Positions 11,200-22,389 of a DNA stretch of 27,767 bases are shown here, one piece after another; positions within the stretch are counted from its first letter, which is position 1; the number at the start of each line of letters is the position of its first letter. The notes below the pieces were generated by a model. It was not told the origin of the DNA, did not search any database, and saw nothing but the letters and a program-made list of their open reading frames with translations. A program made the position numbers and the translations under genes. Where the stretch lies: positions 1-27,767 of the forward strand of contig LRSR01006797.1 in NCBI GenBank assembly GCA_001579985.1, given 5' to 3'. The stretch is from Hypsibius dujardini (lineage: Eukaryota; Tardigrada; Eutardigrada; Parachela; Hypsibiidae).

Positions 11200-12256
11200 C
11201 TGCATGTTTGCCTGCCTGCATGTCTGTCTGCCTATTTGTCTAATTATCTGTCCATGTGTCTATCCGTCCACCTGTCTGCGTGTCTGTCTGCGTGTCTGTC
11301 TGTCTGCCTGTCTGGCAGTTCCTTTCTCTTTGTGTATACAGTATCTGTCTACCTAGGTGCATGTCTGTTTGACTGAAAATCTATCCTCCTTTCTGCCTCA
11401 ATATCCTGCCTGCTTTCTGATCTCAAATGACATGACGGGTCATACCTTAATCACATCCTCAATGAGCGCGCAGACATCCATCAGCTTATCGCAGCCGTAA
11501 TCGCGATTCCGTAGCTCCCGGCCAAAGAGTTTACGATACGATGCCGGGTAGGGAATGAAGCCGATGCGGTAGTCGGGAGAGGCAACCAGAACCTCGAAGG
11601 TCTCCTGGGCCAAGCGTTGGACGGAATTCGGTGGGGCGTAGTTCACTTGCGAGGAGCGCGCGGCATCGGCAGCTATACGAGCAAACACAAATTCAGTGAA
11701 CCAAGTGTTACTTCACAATATTTTTAAAAGTTAATCAAACCAATTAGAATTTCGTCAAAATGTATTAACTATAAATCGATCGAACTAGTTGTACCTTGAG
11801 GAGCACGAGCACGTCCCATCTTGGGCGACTGCGGCCCCGTCACGTGGATATCCCGGAAGTCCGAGACACCGTAGTTCCCGATCCAGAAGCACTTATTCTC
11901 AAAGGCAAGGTCATACAATCCCGCAATGTTCTCTTCCATGACATCCTTCGATTCGTACCCACTGAGCAAGCAGATCTCCTTTAATTCATCGGAGAATCGT
12001 TTCAACTGGGCCGCATGCGTCAGCGTGACCACCTGTTCAGCTTCCACCCCAATCACCTGAAGGGAATATGAAAGGTACGATAAAGAGTAAAGACTATAAA
12101 AACTGACCGGAAATAACTTTATCGAGGCGGTAAAACATGTCAAAACAATTACGGGGCATTTCGTTTTGACCTTCACAGACAAATAACTAAACCAAAGTGA
12201 AACAGATGATCCAGACAGACAGACGGGCAGACAGACAGACAGACGGACGGACAGGC

Positions 12257-12288
<32 letters not shown>

Positions 12289-13294
12289 GAGATCAAGGAA
12301 TAGAAAATCAAACAGACATACAGAAGACCCAGAGACGAAAAAGAGACACGCATGATTACAGGTTGACAAACACGCAGGCATAGAGTAATAAAAGCGAACA
12401 GGCATGACGTCCGATTGAAGGACCAACAGGCAGACAGATAAGCAATCAGACTGAGAAACAGACAAGTAAATCGGTTGATAAGAACGGAAGCGACCAGTAA
12501 CCTGCAAGGACCCTCCAACAGCTTACCTCGACGTCCTTTGATACAGTTCGAAGAACACGAACCAAACGAGACCGATCCCAGCCGCGAACATCGCACGTTG
12601 CTCCACAATGGCGGTGGAACGTGGCGGGGAAATCGGTGATGGTCACTGCGGAACGCGGTCGAAGGGCTAGAAAGTCCTTTACCACCTTCTCCAGTGCCAC
12701 TTTATCGAGCTGTCCGTCCTCGGGAAACGTATCTGCGCACCAACAAAAACATCACATTTAAACAATTCTAGCAGTCAAGTCAGACAAATCCAATCATGAA
12801 CCGTTTCGCAATCATCAAACGTCAGGCAAGTAAGTACTCACCCTTGACGTTCTTTGTGATTGTGGTGGCCAGTGTGAGCATTCGCGGTTCATCCGGCTCT
12901 ACTCGGATTGTCACACCAGGAATGCTGAGCAGCAGATGCTCCAAAAAGCTTCCGTTATCGGCGTCCTCCTTCAGTTTCTCAAAATTCTGGTCGTAGCAAA
13001 CAACGAACCTGAAAGGGGAAGAAAAGGTAAAATGGCTGTTAAAGCTCGCCCTGCCCATGCTTTGGTTGCCTGTCTAATCTTCTTTTCTCACCAGTAGGAC
13101 TACCAGTCGGACTAGCTACCTTCTGCCTGACTGTCTGCATGTCTATTCTTGTCTTACATATCCTATGCGTCAGTCTCTGTCTGTCTCTCTTTCTATCTGT
13201 CTGCCGACTTTGTCTGTCTGTCCTTACCTTACTGTTTGTCTGTTTGTCTGCCTGCCTGCCTGCCAGCCTGCCAGTGTGTCTTCCAGGTTAGGTA

Positions 13295-13338
<44 letters not shown>

Positions 13339-16300
13339 CCTGTCACAATTGTTCTGTCTGTCTCGTCTTCTCTCGTCTATCGGATCGACTGTCTGTTTTC
13401 CTCATCTATTTGTTTGTCTCGCCAATCTGACTAACTGTCTGCCTGTCTATCTAGTCTCGTGTGTCTTAATTTCAAAGTTCAAGTCAACCTCCAATAAACT
13501 TACGAATTCAATGGCATGCTCCCACCATGCTTCTGTAGCAGGTCCACCACGTGTCCACCGAAACGAGAAAGCAACACGCGAAAAAGTCCCAGCGGCCGGT
13601 AAGCCTTCCGCTGCAACACGTTGTCGTCCACTCCGCCGGGACAGTGCCGCTGGCAATAGGCTAACGGCAAGCTCTCCAGACATCCCTAACAGGAACAGAA
13701 AAATCAATAGCAAATGATGCAATGCTTCGCTCAACTTGATTGTCTTTGTTCCCTGCGAGGCGTCCACGATGCGTCTCAATCTTTTTTCCCTTCTCCATCC
13801 CGGATCTCTCACCTTTCGCACCAGCTCAGCCTCCATTTTCACGGCCAGCGGGGTCGGCTTGACCATCAGGACGGTCTTCCGCTCGGTGACTTCCACCACT
13901 TCCCGCATTTGCTTCAGCATTTTCAAATCCAACACCTGATCGTGCCTTCAAATTAAACCCCGAAATGTTCAGACCGTAAAACAATCTGCGCAAATCACGA
14001 AACACACAACAACGCACAGCCTAAGTTACCCGGCTAACCATTAGCCCTGCCCATGCTTCATACTTTTAGTAGTACTGCCGCGATTAAACCGGTCAGTTTA
14101 GCCACGCCTCCGTCACACGCGCCTGTGTCTTGAGCGAGCTCACACACTCACACGCGCCTATGTGTTGAGTGAGCTCACACACTCACACACTCACACACTC
14201 ACACACAGGTCGAATGCGCTGCCTGGGTGTAAACTGACCGGTTTAATCGCGGCAGTACAGTAGTACTGTAGCTGTAGACATTCGCTAAGAGAGTCTGTTC
14301 GGAGTCAGCCCATTAATATAAAGTCCTATCCTCAACTTTAAGTTAAAATTAACGTATGGCGCATGATTTGCGTGTCCGGCGACCAAATATGAATTCAAAT
14401 TTATGAATTCAAATTCGAATTATAAATTTAAAGATAAAATTCATCACAGATCTGGCGTGGATAGTGCGCAAACTGAAAGTACAAGCAACAATAATAAAGG
14501 GAAAATCCAGCCATTGATTGATTGATTGCGTATACAGCTAATTCAAGTGAGAAACCAACGCTCGATTGATTGATTGATTGATGTACGATAGATTAAACTC
14601 CAAATTAGCTTCTGAATGTCTCGAAATCAATATTCTTCCCCTGCCTCGAATAATATTTCGAAATAGGTATGGGCTGGGTGAATGGTTGGAAAAGTAACTC
14701 AGTCAAGGCACGAAGTACGGGGACACGCTCAGTTAGAGGACGAAATGGCTTACATTCGTCTGAACAATGACACGACCTCCACAAAGGACATTTCCTCTTT
14801 CTTCGCCGTGGAAAAGAGTCGCAACACAGCGCGCCTACAAACAATCCACTTGTTAAACTTCATCCGCGGAGACAAGGAAAGAAGCATCAGCAAAGCATTC
14901 TAATTCTACCAAACAGAGACAGAGAAAGAGAGAGAGAGAGAGGAAGCCGATCAGACAGAATATCGGGAATAAAAATGAGCAGACAGATTCGGGCGCAGTT
15001 TGGTGAGATATTTTGAGCGTTTCAGGAGAAGGCGGAAAAGCGTTTGAGATTTGCGGATGTGCGCAGTCGGAATCGCCGGAGCGACTTACCGAACCGAAAC
15101 AGACGGCTGCTTCTCGGGGTCCGTTTGCGTGACCTCCAGGGTTCGGCCGGCAAACGTCGCGCCGTTAAAGTGCTTCACAAGGATGAGAGCCAAGTTCGGC
15201 TGGGTGACTTTCACGTGGGCGTAGCGGGAAGTGTTGCTCGCTCCGTCGTACAGCGACATTTCGTCCACCTGAACAGTAACAGCTTTATAGGTAAATTTAT
15301 AAATATCAATTTAATTAATTAATTAATTTAAAAAAAAAAAATTGCCCACAAATCTCCGTTCCTTCCCAAGTAAGTGAAGAAAATCGAACGAACCGAAGTG
15401 ATCTGGTCCAGCAGCATTATCAATTCTCCGTATAGTTCGGTCTGGTCCATGTCCGAAGGCAAGTTGAGAAAGTAGACATCCAGGCACTTCTCTTTGCGAG
15501 CCACAGCAGAGGTGGCAGATGTGGCAGAGGTGGCAGATGTAGCAGAGGTAGCAGTGGTGGTGCCTGCCTGATCGCCGTCATCGGAGGAAGAATCGGCCAA
15601 GCCGGAGTCGCGGTCGGCCTTGAGCTTGGCGAAGGCGCGTGCTTGTCTTTCCAGATTCTCCAGTTTCTTAACTTCATCTGGATAGGGAATCGGCTGGTGA
15701 AGTTCGGGTGATTTCTTACTGGTTTGCCCAGATTCTACAGGGGAAAACGATATCGTAGTGAGAGTCAATCAATCAAACGCACAATTACTCGGTTTGATGC
15801 AACGTTGATCGTTGTTCGAAATGTGTCAGTTTCTCTCTGATCTCTAGGTGTATGATGATGCACGAACTGAAACTTCTCATACCTCCATTCGTCATTGAGG
15901 CCTTGCTCATTCTCTCCGCCAGCTTAGCCATCTCCGCTTTCTCATCCGCCTGCTTCTTCGCCGTAGCCGCAATTTTCTGCTGCTTCTTCTCCTCCATATT
16001 CCGCTTGAAAAAAGAAGCTGTCCCTGACGTATTGTCGCCGTCCGTCACGACTGGCGGAGCAAAGGGAGCTGCCCTGGCCACTGGCGCCATAGGGGAGACA
16101 TCCGGCATATGAGCCTTCCCGTTCGGCGGACGAATCGGTCCAGCCATCGGCACTTGGCATCGAGGTTCCGACAAAGACGGTCCAGCAGTATTGGAAATGG
16201 AATACGGGCGAGGTCCACTTGCGCTTCCCGGCTGGATGGGAGGCGATGCGAAGGTTTGGCGTATGACCGCTCGGGGGACCCCGGCGGTCAGCATGCTCAA

Positions 16301-18099
16301 GGGTCCCGAGGCTGAGTGGTGTAGCGGGGGAGAGATGAAGGGCTGTTGTGCGGCGACAATGGGGAAATGCGAAGCGGAGTGGGAGGTGGGCAGTGGTTGC
16401 GTTCCGTTCAGCCGCTGCTCCTCGGCGAACAGCCTCGAATTGGGGTGGAAGCTGGACTGCAGCCGGAAATTGAAGACATTCGCGTTGTGCAAGTGAGTCC
16501 GGCCCCTGAAACGGAAGATGATTGATAATTGATGCCACTGATAATACTAGTGAAGTGAAAGAGCAGGAAGAGCACGACAACTACTGTCATGGACAAATTA
16601 TCTCATACTCCTTACCGTTGGGTCGCGTCGATGCTTTTGAACCCGATGGTAGCGGATGATCGATCAGGAGCGATATACGCGATGTATCCGCCAGTCGGAC
16701 CGACCAATTGGCTGAGGTAGTTGCGCAGCTGATTCTCCGGAACGTGCCCACCCGGAAGCCCCGTCACCATCACCAAATAGTCCAACTACAGAGAGAAAGC
16801 AGGCAATAAGAACAAGAAGCGTGCCGTGCCACAACGGGAACGGGAACTGAAAACTTTACCGAATTCACGGCGTGTCCGGAAGGTACGAGCGCAGCGGCTT
16901 TACTGTACTGATTTAGCGTGGGAACATCTTTGATGAGGTCCCCATAAACCTGCCAAGATACCACAAAACGGTACCAAAAAGATAGATGGGAGAGAAATTG
17001 ATTGATTGATTGAGATGTTCGTACGTAATGTTCCTTTGCAGTTGACAGGAGGCCCGGATTGATGTTCTCCGGATGGATGATGACAATGTTCAGCTTGCAT
17101 TCGTGGCGAGCAACATTCAATTCCGTTGTGAAATTGAAGTCGCCTGCAGACGAACAAAACACCGGAGCGGTCGGTAACAACGAGAAAAAGGAGTGTAGAC
17201 GATCGCAGGGAACTTACCGGAAATCAGGACCAGCCAGTCGCCGGGCGAATGCGTAACGGCGTACTTGTGCATGAGGGTCTTTAACTTGTCGTCCGCGGCG
17301 TTCTTCGAGATACACGGCACATGGACCACAGTCACCTGCCACGAGACAGAAACAGACTGTGTCATGAAACGAAATTCGTTGAGCAAATCAAGCAATCAAT
17401 CAGTTGCCTTCCTGACAAACTCTAGACAATTCCACTAATCCTTACAATTGACCAGGCCACACTCGGAATTGTCCACAGAAGCTGATGCTGACTCAAAACT
17501 GAATATTTTTCGTTAATATTGTTCGTTGTAGGAACACTTTGCTTGATAACTCGGCTCGCTCATCCGGGATGGAATAGCTTACGTCAATTCATCAATCAAT
17601 CAATTGATCATCAATTCACCAATCAATCAATCAATCATCAGTTCATCAATCAATCAATCCTCAATTTATCAATCAATCTATCATCAGTTCACCAATCAAT
17701 CGATCGATCATCAATTCACCAATCAATCAATCAATCAATCAATCATCACTTCCTGAATCAATCAATCAATCATTCACCTGTTCCACATTTAGTTCGTCAA
17801 TCGTCTTTTTCATCTCCTTATTCGTGTCGCACACGACGATGAAGTCCCGCTCGCGGCCCAGATGCTCGAACTTGCTCCGCAGACACTGAACGACTTGTGA
17901 GGCGGACCTGTTGAGGGGGACGCGGCAGTTTTCAATATCCCAGAACCACGCCACCCAGGGAAGAGCTTCTCTGACCGGGCCTACAGATAAACACCCCTCA
18001 AAATCAACCGACCCGAACTTTGTGAAGCAACGTTTCAGGCAAACTTGCAGCTTGTCACTTACGCGAGCTAATACTGGACTCAGTTTCTGTGCCGGACAT
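10340..18099 (-). CDS. MARF1: MARF1 (limkain b1) orthologue: NYN RNase, two RRMs and LOTUS repeats, 18 exons, 1209 aa
   Basis: Exons: 18099-18063, 17980-17778, 17335-17218, 17143-17025, 16949-16860, 16785-16616, 16505-15883, 15734-15394, 15268-15090, 14834-14754, 13945-13813, 13685-13504, 13008-12842, 12732-12527, 12056-11795, 11672-11446, 10912-10685, 10603-10340; 3630 nt, all phases agree. The NYN domain (about 20-180) shows FWDIENCRVP (D27, E29), VCDTNKE (D64), KNAADDKL (D95, D96) and ISGDFNF (D121), so the acidic centre looks intact. RRM1 is about 190-270 (YLVMVTGLPGG), followed by a Lys/Glu/Ala-rich helix at 410-450. RRM2 is about 538-617 (LDVYFLNLPSD). About six LOTUS (OST-HTH) domains fill 628-1140. 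Mammalian MARF1 cleaves mRNAs in oocytes and controls meiosis and retrotransposons; Drosophila Marf1 lacks the NYN. The protein starts only 12 residues before the NYN exon, far shorter than in mammals, so upstream exons could be missing. The first exon start is less certain than the rest. Confidence 0.93.
11021..11313. repeat. (CTGT)n-type array, MARF1 intron 16
   Basis: About 290 bp of CTGT with CTGC and TTGT variants on the plus strand, between exons 11672-11446 and 10912-10685. A block of about 60-80 bp with CTATTTGTCTAATTATCTGT recurs near 11122 and 11230, showing an internal duplication. Confidence 0.95.
12210..12289. repeat. (ACAG)n array, MARF1 intron 14
   Basis: ACAG/ACGG tetranucleotides on the plus strand, so CTGT on the sense strand. 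This is opposite in orientation to the arrays in MARF1 introns 12 and 16. Confidence 0.95.
13110..13450. repeat. Patchy (CTGT)n array, MARF1 intron 12
   Basis: CTGT-derived sequence with a clean core at about 13291-13337, fading into degenerate CTGT/CTGC on both sides. It lies between exons 13685-13504 and 13008-12842. Confidence 0.9.
14073..14257. mobile_element. MITE-like element with 28-bp perfect inverted ends in MARF1 intron 10
   Basis: The ends are perfect inverted repeats of 28 bp: left 14073-14100 beginning TACTGCCGCGATTAAACCGG, right 14230-14257. If TA is the target duplication (14073-14074 and 14256-14257), the element is 181 bp (14075-14255). No ORF lies inside. The centre holds GAGCTCACACACTCACACGC-type tandem units and CACACT repeats. 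TA duplication and short non-coding length fit a Tc1/mariner-type MITE. Confidence 0.82.
17583..17777. repeat. (ATCA)n array with TTCATCA spacers, MARF1 intron 2
   Basis: ATCAATCA runs separated by CATCAGTTCACC-like spacers give an imperfect repeat with a period near 40 bp. It reaches to the 3' border of exon 2 (17980-17778), so it abuts the donor site of intron 2. Confidence 0.92.
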
Positions 18100-19071
18100 C
18101 GTGGCCGGAAAGGTGAGGAAGAATAAAATTTCGTCGAGGATGTCGCAGCAGACGTCCTCCTGCACAGAAAGCCCCCCAAATGAAAGCTGCGTTCCGCAGA
18201 TCGACCGACTCCTGTCAAATGAAGCGATGCAGACGGGGAAATATTAGAAGAGATCATACAGAGGACAAATATCAAATCAAGAACAGATGTAAACAGACAG
18301 GATTCCTCAAAGATGTCCCATCCACCAATTGGCGCCCGGAATCGAAGACAGGACTTCAACCGGAAGTCTTACCTATACTTCAACAATCTGGACTCGGACA
18401 AACTGAAATGTATCTGAAAGGATAAAAAAAATAATAGCAAGATAAGAAAACTCAGTTTTGAACTGACGAGATCTTCGAAGACGTCGTCAACGGAAAGATC
18501 TCGAAATCAAAAAGAGAAACTCGACGGCCATCATTACCTGTCCTTCAACTAAATCGACGATTGCGGACTGAAAAATGTCCAGGCGAAGAAGATAAATGAG
18601 AACAAAGTTGTTGAAAACAGGACAACTGGGGGAGCGCTCTCTGAAGATGTCTTTTCACCAGTCAGTGCTCCGAAACAAAATATCACTGCCCCTCCGTAAG
18701 AGTTTGCGCTTCTTTTACGAGACTGCCAACTAATACGGTTTAATGAAAAATAGTCCGCGGCCAATGAGATCGAGAAGTTCTGTCGAAATCGTCGCGTTGA
18801 TTGAGGGAACTCCTTGGAGATCTTCCCCTTGGACAAATAATATTTGCTGAAAAAACCCTTAAGGTTCGTCGATTAGGCACTTTGAGGTAAAAGCTAATAT
18901 TGTAGGAAAATGAAAAATGATATCAGCGACAGGTGGAAAGGAATCGCTCTACTGCAGTAGACTAAAATGGCGATGAGAAAAAAGATGGAATTTGAAGTGC
19001 TGCGCAGAAAGATCTGCAACGGCTGCTAATCAGCTGTTTCCAATTTCTTTATCGAAGCTGAGTGTGACTGT

Positions 19072-19924
19072 GGGCATGTTACAAAATATGCACTGCACTA
19101 CCGCACCGCACTGGCGCACTGCACCGGCAAACCGCACTGCACTGCCGCACTGGTAGACCGCACTGGCGCACCGCACCGGCGCACTGCACCGGCAAAACGC
19201 ACTGCACTGCCGCACTGCACTGGATCACAATCGCCCTTTCCGGCCCATTTCCCGCCCATTGTTTCGCGTACAGAAGCAAAAAACTTTTAGATTTAACGGC
19301 AGAACTTTCGATGGTGAATATTCAATAAGATATAATATTACTACCGTATAAATGGATTGTGCATCCTGCCCTAAAGCAAAAAATGATTATGAATCGTCGA
19401 AGAGCACATGGTAGAATGTGCGCGGTTGATCTGTGAGGAGAAAGAAGAGAGAAAACCTAACCGGAGAGAACCAGCATATTTCCCTCCGAAACCGAACTAT
19501 GGAGTTTTCTCGTTTGTACTAAACTATTTTGAGTTGTGCCTAACCGTTATCCAAAATCTTGAGTGGGAATGGATGGGTACTCTTTCATTCCATTATTTCT
19601 TCCGAGTTGTTCCAAGTCCAGCGTTGTTCCTATGTTATCCTTCATCTAACTCAATTTTATATCTTTTATAAAAAAATTGACGGGAATTTGACCGGAAAGG
19701 CCGATTGTGATCCAGTGCCATGCGCCAGTGCAGTGCGCCAGTGCAGTGCGTCAGTGCAGTGCGCCAATGCAGTGCGTTAGTGCAGTGCGTCAGTGCAGTG
19801 CGCCAGTGCAGTGCGCCAGTGCAGTGCGTCAGTGCAGTGCGCCAGTGCCATGCGCCAGTGCAGTGTGCCAGTGCAGTGCGCCAGTGCAGTGCGTTGGTGC
19901 AGTGAATGTCTTTAAAACGTGCCG
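19072..19924. mobile_element. Foldback-type element with inverted arrays of 13-bp repeats
   Basis: The left arm (about 19072-19258) and right arm (about 19677-19924) are inverted copies. The right arm carries fourteen 13-bp units close to GCCAGTGCAGTGC (19724-19905); the left arm has the complementary repeats, less regular. Homology continues past the arrays: inner flanks share CGATTGTGATCCAGTGC preceded by CCGGAAAGG, and outer flanks share GGCA(T/C)GTT. The loop of about 420 bp shows no recognisable protein. Long inverted ends made of short tandem repeats are the hallmark of foldback/Galileo-type DNA elements. A local inverted duplication of a satellite is the alternative. Confidence 0.65.
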
Positions 19925-20642
19925 AGACTGAGTGGCTATTGGCTGTGCACTATGACGTTGAAGGGCAAGCACTGGTTGTCACAACTTGACCTGTCAACGA
20001 AGAGTTCGTTGATAACTGGGAAACAATAATATAATAGTAATAATCACACAAATCGGGCACGTGATATGGCAAAGCCTGGAATGTTTACAAACAATGGAAG
20101 GCTGGAAGCAGTGCATGTACACATGGCTATTTTAAAACGCTTTTCGAATTAAGCCAATTAGCTCGGTTAGTTGCCGAAGTCATACACTGGACGAGCTAAA
20201 AGGCTTGAGTCGGACAGCATTATAACATGGCCACGTGTGTACGACTGCCTGTCTGAACTGCAGTGATTGCGAGAATTGTGATTGATTGTTTGATTGTATG
20301 ATTGTGCCTTGTTGATATGCTTTCTATGTTTCCATGGAGCTGCCAGCACGGAAAGTTGTATTTTAATTGGCGGCGAGGAAAGATGGTGTGCCCACTTTTC
20401 TAACGTAACTAGAATACAATGTACACTGTGGCATAATGCTTAAAAAGTTGCATCTTAGTGACTAGTATTATTACCCCTGCGCTTTTTTCACAATTACAGT
20501 ACTACACACGTAGCATAAACCTTCCGCTGGCTGAGTCAAGCTATTGAACTCTTCAAGTCATAAATCTATACCCAGACCGAGTTAAATCGCTTAACTCGGT
20601 TAGTAGAGGTTCCTGCCACCTGTGTAATAAAGCGAGCATTAT

Positions 20643-20942
20643 TACAACTGGCGGCAGAACTTGCTTCGGTTCGCCAATCTCTTGATTGATTTGTGCAGTG
20701 CGCGCAAAGTGAATGAGTCTTGATTGATAAGTTGGCCGATCAAGTGCAGTGTTTCGGTTTGATCAATCAATCAATCTTTCGCTTACCACTATGAATATGC
20801 GCCAATCAATTAATTCAAAGTTCATTCCTTAACCTTGTAGTATTACATGTTCCTTGTGGCACCAAATCAATCAAGCCTTGCGCGCACTGCATAGACAAAT
20901 CAAGAGATTAGTGAACCGCAGAAAGTTATGCCGCCAGCTGTA
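20643..20942. mobile_element. MITE-like inverted-repeat element, 296 bp
   Basis: TA-flanked (20643-20644 and 20941-20942). The left end CAACTGGCGGCAGAACTTGC pairs with the right end, which reads CAGCTGGCGGCATAACTTTC on the opposite strand. Pairing continues with gaps for about 65 bp to the shared TGCAGTGCGCGCAA. There is no ORF inside. Structure and TA duplication suggest a non-autonomous Tc1/mariner-type element. Its ends resemble the two elements at 20972 and 22540. Confidence 0.82.
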
Positions 20943-20971
20943 GTAAGAAAACTGAACTCATCTAGGCGCTG

Positions 20972-21094
20972 TACAGCTGTGGCGGAATTACTTCTTCAGC
21001 CCACACCAAAACCCATGCGCCCACACATGTTAAGTCTATGAGCAGGCGCCCTGAAATAGGCGTGGGCTAAAGAAGTAACTCCGCCACAGCTGTA
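20972..21094. mobile_element. MITE-like inverted-repeat element, 119 bp
   Basis: TA at 20972-20973 and 21093-21094 flanks inverted ends of about 33 bp with three mismatches, starting CAGCTGTGGCGGAATTACTT on the left and CAGCTGTGGCGGAGTTACTT on the right (opposite strand). It lies only 29 bp beyond the element ending at 20942. No coding capacity. Confidence 0.85.
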
Positions 21095-22389
21095 GAAGTA
21101 ACGTTATTAGAGACTTATTTAAGTCAAAGTGATTAGACCTTGAAAGTTCTTCTCCTTTTTCTCTGTTTCCATTCTAACCAAGGAGAGACAATAGTTATGG
21201 CCATTTCGGCGAAGGTCAGGTACAGACTGTATAACAGATGTGAGCTCGAGGCCTGCCGTTCTCTACCCGAACCCTCGATTGTCAAGAAATGCTCTAAATG
21301 GGGCATTGTTTGTCGTGTCCGTCTGTCTCGGTTTCACCCAAGGAAACTTTCCTTCCCGGAACTTGAACAGCCTTAAAACAAACTGGCGCAGTAGTACATA
21401 AGAGTCAGAATTCTGTTCAAACTGTCAGTCACTCATCAGTTTTATCGTAAAATATGAACTTTTCACCTATTTTTCCCACTCGATTGGAGCGTCACTCTGG
21501 GACCGCAACGGGACCGGGAGCAACGAGGAGTCACTCAAACGACGAGCAGCCTTTTGTCGGAAGTGTCGGACCTTAGTCATGTGGGTGCTTATTCGCCATG
21601 ACTAGATCCTGACTCTCCCCATGAAACTGCCTCATGATTCGCCGCCAAACGTATTGAGTAGTAGTTCTCTGCTGATAAAATATCCTGGACACATAACATA
21701 CGAATGATATAACAGGACAACACGGAGCGCGTGGAGGTTTAAAAAGCTCACGGGCCTATAGTAATACCCGACTGTCCAAAAGTGTCCACGGACCTACGGA
21801 CAGGAAAAAGTTGATTGGAAGGTCCGAGCGATGGGCTAAAGAGTGGGATTGATTGATTGATTAGGGGTTAGATAAACACAATCAGTCAATCAATCTGCAA
21901 AGCTGCATCGCTTGTTTCGTGGTAATTTTAAATCGTTTTAAGTCACTGGTTGATTAGTTGATTGCGTTCAGCTAACCCCCTGCTCCACCCCTTTTGCCCA
22001 TCGCTTGGACCCTCCATTCAACTTTTACCTGTCGCTTACTGTATGCTAGGAATGGTTTTCCACTATCGGCCCGTCCGTTTATAAGTACCAAAATTTGCGG
22101 ACGGGCCTGGCCCACAGGCTCAACCCGCCCCTGGGATAACACAATTCCAAAAAAAGTCGCCTTATTTAATGATCTTTATACGTGTAGAACACTACGGCAG
22201 CCCTCAGAAGTGACAAGAGTGCTGGTAATGTGAATTGCCCCGCCTTTCCGGAAATTGGCCCCTCAGGGGTTCAGTTGATTTCTATAGATTGATTGAACTA
22301 TTGATTACAGTTTGAAAATTCCCTTCTGCCATATCTCATTCTTTCGAGAACAAGGTATCTTTTGTTTTCCCTTGATTTTTCTCGGAGCC

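Larger units (their letters stand above)
18100..22389. other. Gene-poor, element-rich interval
   Basis: No exon was supported over 4.3 kb. The part nearest 18100 must hold the MARF1 promoter and possibly missed 5' exons. A small stem with arms GAGATCTT/AAGATCTC lies near 18468-18502, CCGAGTTAA/TTAACTCGG at about 20577-20599, and GGCCCGTCCG (22068-22077) pairs with 22098-22107. Scattered TTGATTGA runs occur. Foldback and inverted-repeat elements are listed separately. An 87-codon ATG frame at 19408-19671 and a 79-codon frame near 21140-21376 have no recognisable product. Confidence 0.6.

Noticed and set aside
13447-13935. Continuous minus-strand reading across 13935-13447 as one MARF1 exon
   Set aside because: The frame after 13812 is not LOTUS-like. 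Splicing 13813 to 13685 with a frame change gives a better continuation (CLESLPLAYCQRH and SRFGGHVVDLLQKHGG).
13936-13936. Acceptor at 13936 for MARF1 exon 11
   Set aside because: It would follow a phase-2 exon and create an immediate stop. The acceptor ending at 13946 keeps the frame and the LOTUS domain (FRRMHDQVLDLKMLKQM).
19408-19671. 87-codon ATG frame in the loop of the foldback element
   Set aside because: No recognisable domain, no splice support, and the length is within chance for this base composition. It is not called as a gene.
21140-21376. 79-codon frame beginning MKVLLLFLCFHSNQG
   Set aside because: The start looks like a weak signal peptide, but it is read from a non-ATG codon and the rest has no recognisable motif.
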